Below, one piece after another: positions 49,312-61,744 of a DNA stretch of 64,000 bases; within the stretch, counting starts at the first letter, position 1, and every line of letters begins with the position of its first letter. Under the pieces are notes generated by a model. The model was not told the origin of the DNA, made no database searches, and was given only the letters and a program-made list of their open reading frames with translations. Origin of the DNA: Doris montereyensis (Eukaryota > Mollusca > Gastropoda > Nudibranchia > Dorididae); contig JAXRKP010000440.1 in NCBI GenBank assembly GCA_037039925.1, positions 160,001 through 224,000 on the forward strand, written 5' to 3'. A program made the translations under genes and the position numbers.

Positions 49312-50428
49312 GTACAACGGAACTCATAAGTAGTGTGACAACCAGGACTGACCACAAAATCTCGCCAAATCCGAGTTCTCGTTATTTCCGAAATAGCAAT
49401 GTACACATATGCAAAAGACCTTAGTCCATCTGTCTACGATTGTGCACACACATTCTGTTTATCATCTGTTGTTGCTTCTTTTTTTCTTCTTTCAAATATC
49501 ACTTTTTCTCCTTAAAATTTAGGGGACTCGTTGGTCCAGAGGCAAAGTGTCTGCCTCTCAACCAAAAGGTCGTGGGTTCAAGCCCACGCCTAAGGTTGAA
49601 AAACATTCTCAAGTTTTTTAGAGTAAAATCCAGGTAGAGGCGGATCGACACCTAGTCCCATCGAGACGAACAATAAAAAGGAGGTCCTGTGTGCAGATCA
49701 CAACACTATGTGCATGTTAAAGATCCCTTGATTGTTTACATTACAAGGCAGTCAGGGCAAAAAAAATTAAAAAAAACTATTATTCATAATAAATCCCCAA
49801 AATCACCTTAGTTGTGGATGTGGGTAAATCAAATCCAATCCGATTCAAAAGCTTAAAATTTAAAATCGTACAGTTGGCACAGTTTCCCCTCTTTTCATTC
49901 CTCTCACCATGCTGTCATTACTAAGCACTTACCAACTAGTCTGATCCAGACAACTTGAAATCGTTGACACATGACACGTGGAAACGGAGGCGAAAGTGAG
50001 AGTGAGAGCAATGCCATTAGTCTAGGCAACTTCCCCTCCCATCCCTATCATTAGTATCATATTTAATTCGTTATCATCAATTTGTACAGTGCAGTGCTAC
50101 ATGTAAATGCAAGCCCACCGATATATCAAAATCTGACTAGGTCAAGAATCTAGTCCCTTTTGTCACCGCACCTGTGGGCATTTTATTTTTACCAAATTTC
50201 ATTTCTTAGTACGATTTGGCACTTTACAGGTGTTATTTATTTAACAGTGACTTGAGACTTGGATGAGAAGAGGATCTCGCTTATTTCAAGTTGGCTATCT
50301 TTTTTACCTCACGATCAATGAGATAATTTTTATTGATTTAAAGGAGAGAATAAACGAATTTGCATTCATCGCACTATTCCCGAGTTCTTGTTATTTCCGA
50401 GCTCGTTAATTTCGAGTTCCACTGTATT
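49312..50428. mobile_element. Possible decayed TIR element with nested SINE
   Basis: The right end, read inversely, is TACAGTGGAACTCGAAATTAACG, a pogo-like terminus. The left end TACAACGGAACTCATAAG matches only its first part. CCGAGTTCTCGTTATTTCCG-like motifs occur subterminally at both sides. A family-3 SINE lies within it. Confidence 0.5.
49520..49860 (+). mobile_element. tRNA-derived SINE, family 3, copy 5 (best preserved)
   Basis: A-box region TGGTCCAGAGGCAAAGTG and perfect B box GGTTCAAGCCC, 35 bases apart, form a tRNA-like pol III promoter. The body follows ('aaaggaggtcctgtgtgcag', 'ttaaagatccc') and the 3' end is 'ccttagttgtggatgtgggt'. This copy best defines the family. Confidence 0.9.
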
Positions 50429-51865
50429 TTTATTCTGTGACTAAAACAAGTCGAGGCCCATATCAGCAGTAACATCTTTTTTGTAACATCTTGATGAGGA
50501 TAAAATCTTGTGAAGCGTTATTCCTTCCACAAGCTTTAATGCCAGATTTTTAAAATTTCTAAAGTTGGCATCATCATGAATAGAAAAAAGGGTCTCACAC
50601 TCACTGATTGAGCTCATCCTTTTCTCGAGTTAATAGTCATTCGTTTCTCATACCATGTAATGACCATACTAATACTATCACACATGTGAAAGATTATATC
50701 ATATCAATTTAATTTCAACCTACTGAATCATACATGCTCTTTAAAAGAATAAATACCACAATAACAAATGCAGTAGATTCTCTTTATTCAAATTAAAGTA
50801 AGGAGATGAAAGATTACACATACATTCTAGAGGAAACAAAACCATTCTTTACATTCGTTCTGCCTATAGTATATATATGACATGCATGAAGCCAAACTCT
50901 CACTTTCAGTAGCAAATTTTTTCTCTCCCAATTTTGTTCTATTTAAATTTGCATTGTTTGTCTTGTCTGTCACAGGCATGAGTGAAAATTAATTTAAAAT
51001 CAAAAAATCAAAAACTTAACCTGCAGAATATATTAAATGAAGGCTGTGTCTAGGAATGGTAAGGAATATTGTACAGGGTCAATAAACGAAAAGCTATAGT
51101 AGAACATTCATGAAATTACAAAAACAAGCAAAGGAATATGTTTTTGAAAGTTACACTTAAGTGACAAGCTAGTCAACATACTCTTCTTCCTACTGTGTGA
51201 CTTAAAAAAAAAAATGCGCAGTAGATTTTCCACTAAAATAACATTTATTGCCAAGTGATGAGTGAGATAGTGCTGGAATGAGAGAGTCCTAGATTTTTAA
51301 AAATTATAGTTACATTTTATCACATTATAATATAATGGTAGTTAACTGGCACTTCAAAATTGCTTGCATTTGGAAAGTCAATCAGTGATATAGAGGACAT
51401 GGAAAAGGTAAAAATGTGTCTATACTAAAAAAAAGATCCAACAATAATTCTTTTGAGATTTTTATCCAAGCAAAAGTTTCATTCTTTCAAATTCTTCTCC
51501 TCTATATAGATGGATCGGAAACTGTAATAATGTATACTTTAAAATACTACGCATTTCTGTAATGTATTTATCAAAACAAATAGACGTGCGGGGATGAGCA
51601 TGGATGAATGAGTTTTGACCAAGGGCATGTGTATGGTGGTCGGTTGTGTGTGTGTGTGCGTGTGTGTGTGTAGCGGGTGGGCTGTGGGAGGGCTCTAATG
51701 AGGTTGTATTTTGTATATCTTACACATTTCAGTGATGTATTTCACATACTAATACTCTTATTATATTACTGCATTAATGTTTAGCAATTTTAATGATGAA
51801 TATGTATTATAATTTTTAAACTTATTTATGAGGAACAGAATGCAATTTCCTTATTTGGGTGAATG

Positions 51866-51904
<39 letters not shown>

Positions 51905-52890
51905 GATATGACCTCTATAATTTGGAGAGCATTTTGTAATCAAATCGTTAAAAAAATTAAAAAGTTGCCCATGTTATCTGAGAAATGAAGCATTTCAACC
52001 ATTTGATTTTCTTCCAACGCTTGAAACATTCAATTTTTGAATTAGCAAATGTAAATATCATCGAAAGCTCCTTGTTTTGTAGAGCACTTTTCTGTTTATG
52101 TAGTTGTACTTTTATGGTACCGCCTATGCTTTTTAAAAAATTTTGTTCAAGTTTGAGGTATTTGAAAATCTGAGTAGTTCTGTATATTTTGTAATATTAC
52201 ATAATAGTATTTTCTGAATTTGAACATTTTGAAGGAGAGAAAGAAAAGTGATTTATGTTAAATTTCAAGAAAATTTATGTAACTAGGTCACTCTTTTGCA
52301 GTTAATTTTTTTTCTCTTACTTCTAATATACAATAAGTGTAGTACTATTCAAGTTGTTTCCATCATTTATTATATATTAACGCAAAAAAATTAAAATACT
52401 GTTAAATACTGTTTAGAATATCTTAAATTACACACATTTAATCTTTAAAAGAAAAAAATCAAAAAATCTTCCCATTGAAAATTCAGGACTTGTATGTCTT
52501 TGTACTGTTTAGCCAAAAAAATATATCTCTAAAAGCCTGTGAACTCTAAAGGATTGAAGAAATACATGTGTTCTTCTGATTTGAGCATGACCCTATCCTA
52601 ACATAAATGATAGTAACTAAGAATCTAAGGTCAGAATCCCCGTCTTCATTAATTGTCATCGAAATTGAACTTGCATCGCTTTACACCATGTCATTCATTT
52701 GTTTTTTTAATACATATATCGATGAGGAACGGATAGAAATAAAAGAATTCACAACACTATTGATTATCACATTTCACAAGTACATACAAATGTGTTGTTA
52801 TTATACACATCTCCTATCATGTCCCTCAATGTGTCAACTACAATGGGATATAAGATCTAGATCATATGAATCTTTTATAATATTAACAAT
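50429..52890. other. AT-rich non-coding stretch with microsatellites
   Basis: No gene was recognised. It contains a (GT)n tract at 51,640-51,671 and (TTA)n at 51,869-51,904. On the minus strand an AATAAA (about 50,775-50,790) could end a long 3' UTR of the putative gene at 59.0 kb, but this is speculative. Confidence 0.6.
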
Positions 52891-52905
52891 CGATTGGCTT
52901 CGGCC

Positions 52906-53039
52906 AGGTTGTTCTATGCCAAACGTCAATGTAGCAGTTGTGGGTATTTCCTCGCAATTTTGTTTCATAGACTAATACTGTTAAACCCTGTGAGGAAACC
53001 CCCACAACCGCTACATCGACGTTTGGCATAGAGCAACCT
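52906..53039. repeat. Long hairpin: 51-bp arms, 32-base loop
   Basis: The left arm 52,906-52,956 and right arm 52,989-53,039 are reverse complements except for six of 51 positions. Five of the mismatches are transitions, so many would be G-U wobble pairs in RNA. Both arms on either strand read a GCSMPNVDVAVVG-like peptide, a by-product of the symmetry. It may be a fold-back MITE core, a microRNA/hairpin-siRNA precursor, or chance remnant of an inverted duplication. A 'ggcactcaaagagttaata' segment at 53,160-53,178 resembles an element end. Confidence 0.85.
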
Positions 53040-53804
53040 AGCAGAAACACCGATAGATTGGCAATTAGAACGTAATGCTTAGCAAAGTTATATGCCTTTT
53101 TAAATGGCTCTTTGTTTTGGGGGATAGAATTAATCTGGCATGAAGCAATAATTATTTTTGGCACTCAAAGAGTTAATATAGACCTACTCAGTATTTTCTG
53201 AGCTGGTGAGACCTATTTGGGATACTTATCCCAAACAAGACTGACTGAATTAAAAGGGGAAAAAATGAAACACTTAAATCTTAAATATCATGCAAAAAAA
53301 AAGGGAAGGGGGGGGTTACTACACTCTAAGATATAAATTGGGTATGGAGGAAGGAAGACAATACAAAACATTTCTTTTCTACAATATTCACCACTCGAAA
53401 GACCCTTTAGACAATCACATGCTAATTCTTACAATTGCTACTTTCACGTTATATTAGCTTTGATCTTTTCTTATCAGGTAATCAATTAACATTATAATTA
53501 TAGATTAATCATTTTAAATAATGGACAATAAATACTGAAAATGTTTCCTTTCTCTCCTCTTGTATAACAGCTTACTTCTTTCTTTGCTCTATAAATATCC
53601 TGTTTCTTTCTGACAGAAGCAACATGCATTAATACACAAAAGCATTGTGATGAGCCCATTGTATGTTTTATTATGCACAGAAGAGCATTGTCATCATTAC
53701 TACTTTTTCATAAAGTAAAGTTAAAAGTTGCTGATTTACCTTCCTTTTACATAGTAGTAAATGTGACTCAATACATTTAAAAGCAAAAGTTGACATCAAT
53801 TCTC

Positions 53805-56343
53805 TCCATTTAATTCTCTGAGTGCTGATCCCGCAACAGTTGCGGGAAGCTCAATTATAGTGGCAGCCCTACTCCCGCACCTGTTGCGGGACAGAAGTGC
53901 GAATTTTGTTAGCACCGATGACTACAGCAATTAAACTGCTGTGGCTAATATGCGGTTTTGACCCTTCTAAGTATATTTTTTATTGATGCTTTCTATCCGG
54001 GCAGTGGACAGGTAAGCAGCTGTACGGGGAATGGATGATCCTCCACAAGTCTCCTGCTGCCTTGCAGGCGGGTCTTGGCCGATCAAAGGCTAAGAGAGTT
54101 AACCCTGACAGAAAAAAACCTATTGCCTTGCAGGCCGGTCTTGACTGACCAAAAGCTAAGGGAGTTAACCCTGACAGAAAATAACAAAGCCTGGTAGGGG
54201 GCCTCAAGGTGGCAGCCCCACCATCTACCTAGGGTACAGTGGGCTAATCCCTGCTTATCCAAAACCAAACTGATTCAGAGAAATAAATGCAATATACCCA
54301 GCTTGAACTTTCAACGACAAACATTGAAACGAACACGGACTGTGATTTTTGGAGCGTGGAATGTTAAGGAAATAAATGGAAAAGAGAATTAGTTGAAGAA
54401 ATGGAAAAATTCAAAGTAGGCATTTTGGCCATTACAGAAACAAAGAAAAAAGGACACGGAATAGAAAATGTAGGACCAAATCATATTTTAAACTTCACAG
54501 GAGTAGGTGTCAAAGATAGCGCTAGAGCAGGAGTAGGCCTCCTAGTGCATAAAAGGCATGTAAAACTACAAGGAGTAAAGATCAAATAGTAAGAGGAACA
54601 AGTAATCCAGAGGAGACAGCTGAAGATGTAGATATATCAATGGAAGAAATCCAAACAGCTAAAAGAAAAGTGAAATTAGGAAAAGCCCCAGGAGCAGATC
54701 AAATTCATCCAGAAATTATTAAAAACCAAGGAGAGAGGCAGACAAACTACTACATGCAATATGCCAACAAGCATGGAAGTCCAAACAGGTGCCGGACGAC
54801 TGGAAAAAGGGGAATGGTAGTACCAATACATAAGAAAGGATCAACTATGGAATGCTCAAACTATAGAGGATATCACTACTTAGCGTACCAGGAAAAGTGT
54901 ATGCCAGGATCCTGAAATGAGATTAAGGAAAAGAGTAGAGGATTAGATTGAAGAGCATTAGAGTGGATTTAGACCAGAAAGAAGTGTACAAGACCACATA
55001 TTTACAATAACACAAATAATAATAAAAATTCCTTGACAGAAATATTGACTTGCACTTGCACCTGTGTTTTATTGACTTAGAAAAGGCATTTGATATTGTG
55101 AGGAGGGACGAACTATGGCATTCCTTAAAAGAACACAATGTAGAGCAAAAGTTAATAGAAGCCATTAAACGTTTTTACAATAAAACAACATGTGCAGTGA
55201 GAGTAGCTGGAAACATATCTGCAGAATTTGATGTAGATATAGGAGTAAGACAGGGTTGTATCCCAAGTCCTCTTTTGTTAATCACATTTATAATTTCAGT
55301 CGCAAAGTCATCCTCAAAAATGAAGAAAATGGATGTAGGTATGTGGAAGCTCAAACCAGTAAATGTAGCAATGCATTTTCATTTGCCGATGATTTAGTTC
55401 TGTTTGGAAAATCAGAAAGTGACCTTCAGTCGAATATCAACATTATGAACAATGAACTAAATAAAAGAGGAATGAGAGTAAATGCAAAGAAAACCAAAAC
55501 AATGCTAGTAACTAGGGAAGCTAAAACACAAAATCTTAAATTGGGCAGGGAGAATTTAGAACAAGTTCAAAGCTACAATTACCTAGGAGTATTGATTAAG
55601 TCAGAGGGAAAACTAAGAGAAAAATCAGCCAGAGAATCCAAAAGACAAGTGCAATATATAACCACCTAGGAAAGGCATTTGTAGGTAAGCAAGAATTGTC
55701 AACAAAAACCAAAATAGCAGTATACAATACAGTTTATTGTCCTATACTCCTCTAAGGCAGCAAAACCTGGACCTTAGACAGTAGAGAATACAGCAGAGTA
55801 CAGGCAGTTGAAATGAAATATCTAAGAAGAGTAGTAGAGAAACTAAAAGAGACAAAATCAGAAACACAACAATAAGAGATCAAGGCAAAGCAGATGGCAT
55901 AAAAACTAAGATAGAAATAAATCAATTGAGATGGTCTGGGCATGTGAACAGAATGAATGACAATAGAATAGCTAAATCAGTATACAGTGCTAAAGTGGGA
56001 AGAAGATATAAAAGAGGCATTGAAGCATAGAAATTTAACTTTTTTGGAAGGAAACAAAAAATGCCAGGACAGGGCATCCTGGAGAAAGATCATCTTGGGC
56101 ATCTATTGATGTCACTACATGTATTCTGTCTTATTAAAAAAAGAAAATCGTTTTTTTTAAAAACAACTGTGGTAAAGGGATCATAACATTCAAACCGTCT
56201 GTCCAAAATATGAAATTCAAAGACACGCACATGAATAGATAACAAACAACTCCTGAAAGTTTGGTTCATTAATTCCAATATTTAGTAGAGAATATGATTT
56301 TGTAACAGGCCAAACAAAAGCCCAGCACTCAGAGAGATAATGG
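53805..56343. mobile_element. Small TIR element split by LINE copy B
   Basis: 'ccatttaattctctgagtgc' at 53,805 and its near inverse 'cagcactcagagagataatg' at 56,323 flank the LINE. Subtracting the LINE leaves roughly 420 bases. Just inside the left end lie two palindromes, CCCGCAACAGTTGCGGG at 53,830-53,846 (perfect) and CCCGCACCTGTTGCGGG at 53,874-53,890 (one mismatch). The element type is unknown. Confidence 0.55.
53989..56103 (+). mobile_element. APE-type LINE, copy B, flanked by 8-bp target duplication
   Basis: TATTGATG occurs immediately before (53,981-53,988) and after (56,104-56,111), a target-site duplication. The order is: 5' leader with two 66-bp monomers, endonuclease piece (GILAITETKKKGHG; ARAGVGLLVH), KLGKAPGADQIHPEIIK, HLCFIDLEKAFDIV, DIGVRQGCIPSPLL, FADDLVLFGKSESDL, then the LRWSGHVNRMN-like C-terminus. 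Frameshifts and stops make it dead. Compared with copy A it lacks part of the endonuclease and the last about 50 bases. Same family as copies A, C and D. Confidence 0.9.
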
Positions 56344-56344
56344 T

Positions 56345-58950
56345 TAAACCAATTTCTCATACCTATTCAGTTTTCTAGGTCCTGGGGATAACAATGTTGG
56401 GCATGCTGCATGTATTGGCAAGGAAAGGTATCTGTAAGGGCCATCTTTACACATATTCTCATACAAACATCTAAGAGTTGAACACACCGCACATACACCC
56501 ATACACACATAAATTAATGAATGAGGATGGCTTGAGATGTGACCGTCAGGTCTGCGCATGACAGCCGAATGAAAGGCTAGTGCAAAACAATTCTAGAGAA
56601 GAAAATAGCTACGTAAAAATATATTATCAACAAACTACAGTCGATTCACTCTACTGAATAAGTAAGTGTGGTATCACAAGGGTTGCAGATCCTCCAGACA
56701 TTGTATAGCAGATACGTTGTTTGCAAAAGATAAAATCCAGCTGAAGTTGAAGACCTTGGTCCTGTTGTTGGCGACCATGTCCAGTGGCAGGCGGGGATGG
56801 CAAGAGAAGTTAGGATAAAGACACTATTCCTATGATTCCAAAACTCAAAAGCGTACAAGGCATTTGTGAACATAAGCATTCCATTGATCTATTGATCTTA
56901 TTGAAGCCACTACTGTTCTGTATCAAGCTAAAAGTAAAAGGGCTCAATATAACACATACATTTTCAATATCACTCTAAAAGTCGAATCACAAATCCTAAC
57001 TTTCGGTGAATAAGAAAAAAAGAAATAGTCTTGATACTTTCACATCAGACATGCAGACAAAAAAAAGAAGCTTTGCAATCAGCAAGATGGTAGAGATGAC
57101 AGCCAGGTACGACCTCCCACATATATATCACACATACCAATGCATAGAAAATGAAAATTAGCTTTGTTAATGATCTTATTATGTTTGTATATAGAAGGCA
57201 AAAAGCACCAATAATGAGCAAGAGACCCTTGCGACTAGAGTCACTAATACAATAGAAATTCATTTATTTCTGTGGTAAAAGTGATACGATCTGAAACTCG
57301 TTAATTTTTAGTACCATTTTCACTATGAAAACAAATACATTTTGAAATGTATCTTATGCAAATGCTATCGAATTATTGCTAAAGATTTGAGGGAAGTAAA
57401 CAATAAAGATATGAATTAATATTATTTAAAAGTATAAAAACTTTCAATTAACAACATAATTTCATGATAAAGAATGTATTATAAAACGTTGGTAGATGTC
57501 CTACATATGTTGTCCCTGAATTTGCATTTAATCCATCTGCATGTTTCTTTATTCTTCTAAATTATTGTTACTATGGTAGCAAACCTGTAAACTCTTGGTA
57601 CTTTCACTTTATAGCAATAATTACAAAATTTGCAGGTAGGTCAGTTGTAAATTTGTAAGAGAGTCACATATCATATCGACGGTGAAATTCGCAAACCGTG
57701 TAAATCTAAAATAAGTAACACCATTTTTCCCGCTTTTTTTATGCTTCATCTAGTCAGGATTCCGTGGCACAGGGACCAATAGAAACCCGTATAATAACTA
57801 TATGAGCAATCCATGTATCCCTACTGGGTCTAGTGTTTCACACTTGCACATTGTGTATGTCTGAAAATAGATTAAAATGTGCATCTTTTTCTTTGATTTT
57901 CTCAAAACATTAAAAATTGGACTTACAATGCGACTTTCACCGTCGATATGTTTGTCTATTTAGGTAGGAATACTTGTTCTTAGCTAAACAGTATCATTTA
58001 TGATAAAGTAAGCAGTCATTGTGTCCTCGTCAAAAGCTGACATAGACGGGCATTAAGCGTATTTTGGGAAGCCATTGTGTGAGTATGATTGTGGAGCCTT
58101 GAAAACAGGTTTTGAACAAGAGTTGTAGATAATAATATAAAGATATGATAGAACAGCAGTTGGACCGAACAGTACCATATAAGATAATTCAACGAGTTGA
58201 GACTTTATACATTAGCTTAATATGAGATAATCTGTTGCAGTTTCTAAATTTGTTATTATACAAGACAAGGGAGAGAAATTATAGTAAATAAATATGCTGT
58301 TTCTGTTCGTTTGACAGAGAAAGATTTTTACTTGAGCGTTGGATCTGAAAGCATTAATAGGATAGCTTTGTATTTTCAAAATATAATTGAGAATTTGACA
58401 ACTTCAAGTGAATTCAGGAAAACAGAAACATGTTTTGCCCTGACATGCACTAATGTCATCATTGTAGACACCTTTTGTTTTCTTAGCAAGGCAGTCAGTT
58501 TATATGTATTTAAATATATATTAAAAATTTAGAAAAGAAAAAATTGCATTAAGTCAGAATATAGAAAAAAAAACCCACAAGAAAACAGTAGGAAATGAGA
58601 GAAGTTGTGAGAAGACAATAAAATTGCAATTTTCATATTCATTAAGATAGATTATTAATTTAATAATAAGTCTATTTGTTTATTTAATTCATTAATTTTT
58701 ACAGTCCCACCCTTTTCTTGTCAAAAGGCAGCTTACTAAGGCGATCAAATCACTTTGAACTCTTGAAACTCTAGAGAGACAAAAATTCCATCACGTGATA
58801 TACGGAAAATACAAGAAGGAAAAGAAGATCAACTTTCAGTAAAGTAGCCATTTAAAGATGGGTACTTCTTTCAAAGTTAATACAACTATTCAAGTCCAGT
58901 CACTTTAGTGCAATGGGCTCAGTTAGGCAGGGAAAAGATTGTTTGTGAAA
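56345..58950. other. No gene recognised; possible 3' UTR of the minus-strand exon at 59.0 kb
   Basis: AT-rich, with short unrelated ORFs on both strands and no recognisable domain, repeat pair or RNA gene. Confidence 0.5.
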
Positions 58951-58995
58951 AGAAAGGAGTGTGGTAGTGGCCTGACTACAGCTTTTGACAGAGGA

Positions 58996-59070
58996 CTATG
59001 ACTGCTTCCTCTGTTCCATCGCCGCCAAGTAGGAAAAGAGGCACAGGACTGCGTAGCATATCTTATCAGC
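58996..59070 (-). CDS. Possible 3'-terminal coding exon of an unidentified gene
   Basis: After a strong minus-strand acceptor (CTGTCTGTTTCAG) the sequence reads ADKICYAVLCLFSYLAAM followed by EQRKQS and TAG in phase 0. It looks like a hydrophobic segment ending in a short basic/polar tail, as at the C-terminus of a small membrane protein. Base composition is markedly less AT-rich than its surroundings. No further exon was recognised in 59.1-64 kb, so the rest would lie to the right of the window. The family is not recognised. Another frame is also open (to 58,923), so phase 0 is a choice, not a proof. Confidence 0.4.
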   Translation of the reverse strand, partial: ADKICYAVLCLFSYLAAMEQRKQS

Positions 59071-59219
59071 CTGAAACAGACAGAGAAAGAAATAATTGAA
59101 GTTGCATGCATATTATAAATGCTGAAATTACAAGATTTTTTGTTTAGAGGATCAATTATTTAGAGCAATTATTTGTAATCATTTGCAGAATTAATTTAAA
59201 GTTTAATAAGTTTTCAATG

Positions 59220-59405
59220 AAGACTCAAAAAGTGTCTTTCAGATGTATATGTTTAATAGAGCTGCCAGCAAACTGTATACCATGGACTCAGAAAGTGTCT
59301 TTCAGATGTATATGCTTAATAGAGCTGCTAGCAAACTGTATACCATGGACTCAGAAAGTGTCTTTCAGATGTTTGTTCAACGAAGCTGCTAGCAAATTGT
59401 ATATC
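59220..59405. repeat. 63-bp tandem repeat, three copies
   Basis: GACTCAGAAAGTGTCTTTC-type units start at 59,222, 59,285 and 59,348; the third is shortened. The period is a multiple of three, so a repetitive ORF appears, but it has no splice or start support. Confidence 0.9.
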
Positions 59406-59409
59406 CTTT

Positions 59410-61740
59410 AAAATTAACTCTATGAATATACAAATTTTCGTTAAATTCCATGGAAATATATAGAAATGAAAGACTTACAGTGATTGAGTAAAACAAAAAA
59501 TATGTGCAATTCTTCGTTCAACTATCTATTGTCACCATTTGCTGTATACTGACGGTGAAAGTTGCAACATAATTGTCCCATGATCAACAGGTTTGTCCCA
59601 TGATCTATTAGTACTATCACCTTCTAACATCAATCATCAACGACCCATACAAATACACACACTATACAAACTCACATAAATTTATATGCATTTACAATTA
59701 CAATTCTTTTAAGTGAACAAACATTAAATAAAAGAAACAAAAAGCAATGACAGGTAGAATCATAAGCCTACAACACACGACTCTTCCTTGAACAGAAAAT
59801 GGTGAAAGTGGTGTGGGGTGCACTCATTACTCTTGACTGTTACATGTAATTCTATTTTACTCACGCTAAACAAGTCTTAAGTTGCTACTAGCAAGCTATA
59901 CTACTAACTTGCAGCAAAATGACATCTTGTCTTTTTGAAGGGCAAAATTGTGCAAAATGTATTTTTATTTTGGCCTTTACTACATACCATTATTGCTTGT
60001 GAAATAAGAAAACAAGATCTTAAATGATACTATCACCTGATACTTGATACTTGATAAATTAGATTCTCTAATTTGCTTATAATAATAGGGTTTATTTAGG
60101 TAGCAGTCAACTAAACACTACCCATAACACTCACTCTTCCTCATCCTTCCATAAAGAGCTGATGGCCATGTCATTAGTTGGTGACAACAATCTTATTGGA
60201 TAACGGGTTGACAAAAAGCAAACTAAAGGAGCCTTCACCAGATCTCTCCCACCCCCACCCTCCAAACCTCACACATACTCACACATACACACACACACAT
60301 TATCACAGATAACATGAAAAGAGGGCAAAGAAAAAAAAAAAGAAGAAAAAAAAGGACTAAAGGACAATAAAATGAGATAAATAAAAATGGAAAGGGTATT
60401 TTATAAGCATCAATTCTTCATTATCAACATACATTCTTTCACTAAATAACAGTGACTTCTAGAAGATCAGTAACATGGTCAAAATGAAAGCAGAAGCTAA
60501 AGGGAAAAAAAGAATGACCCCCTTCCTCTTCCTTTGTTTTCTTTTCTTCAAATGAACAGGTATCTATCATAAGATAGGGTCAAATAAGAATGACTGAATA
60601 TGATAGAATACGAAAACTGAAAATCACATTTGCATTTTAATCCTTATTAATATTTTCTGTGTCAAAAAAATATTCTGCTTCTTTTGCAACTTGAAGTTTA
60701 AAGAAACTTATGTAGACACAAGCCCCTGCCCCATGTCAATGTCCCCAATATAAAATCAGTTAAAATCACACAGTAAGTCTCTAGTTAGCCAGAATCTTCC
60801 TTCAGTACTGTTGTACCAATAATTTACTGTCATAGTTTGATCAGTGCAGAGAAAATAAAACATCCCAAAAAATGTTTCACTTAGTAAATAACAGATTTTT
60901 TTGGATTAAAGCTACTGAGCATCCTGCTAAACAGTTAGGAATTCCATTTGTTCACTACCCAGTTTCAAAGAAAATACCATGATTTTTGTTTTGCTAATAA
61001 TGTCTCCATTTTGACTCAAACAAATTCTTTTCCTTTTATAATTTATAATTATAGTCAGCAACTAAATTTCAGACAAGAAATCACAACCGAATATTCATAG
61101 CATTATGTTTAGAGTTGATTGAGTATTAAACGTTATCAAAGGTTTTGTTCTGCTGAAGTTCATGATAGTTTTTCACACAAAAACCATGTCTTTAAAAAAA
61201 ATCATTGGCATGATAAAGTTTCATACAACCGTTGTTAGTATACATAATTTATCAGTTTTATACTTTGGTGTTCAAAAACAAGATCCAAAAGCCATAATAA
61301 GGAGCTACTTACTATGAGAGAAAACAGTTGATGAAAAGTGTGTTAATAAGTGAGACTCAAGTTAACTTTAGTATTTGCTACCAATGATGCGCTCATGTAG
61401 ATAAAATGATATCATTCCTTTTATAAGTTACATTTGAAGTCATGACCTGCTTATGAATGAACATAATTTACAAATTCAAGAAAAGCAAATATTACATTCA
61501 CTGCTCTATAAGTTTCCTTCTAATCTATGTACATTGTACTTGACGCTGAAATTAAGGATGAGGGATCATAATAATATGCTGACAATTCCACAAAGGATAC
61601 TATGCCCCTTGAACTGAATAGGAGTGAAATCAAAGTAAAGATGTAATTGCCCATAACTCAACCATTCGGTAGACAGGCGCACAGAAATATGGACAGGAAA
61701 GTCCATACAGCCTTGGATCATTAATTGCAGGGCTATTGGT
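59410..61740. other. AT-rich stretch without recognised genes
   Basis: No ORF with recognisable motifs, no TIR pair and no SINE head were seen. There is a short CA-rich tract near 60,275-60,300 and A-rich tract near 60,330. Confidence 0.5.
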
Positions 61741-61744
61741 TTTA

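Noticed and set aside
58923..59111. 62-residue minus-strand ORF (LIRYATQSCASFPTW...)
   Set aside because: Crosses the acceptor at 59,071 and has unlikely composition; the other frame from the same acceptor is more protein-like.
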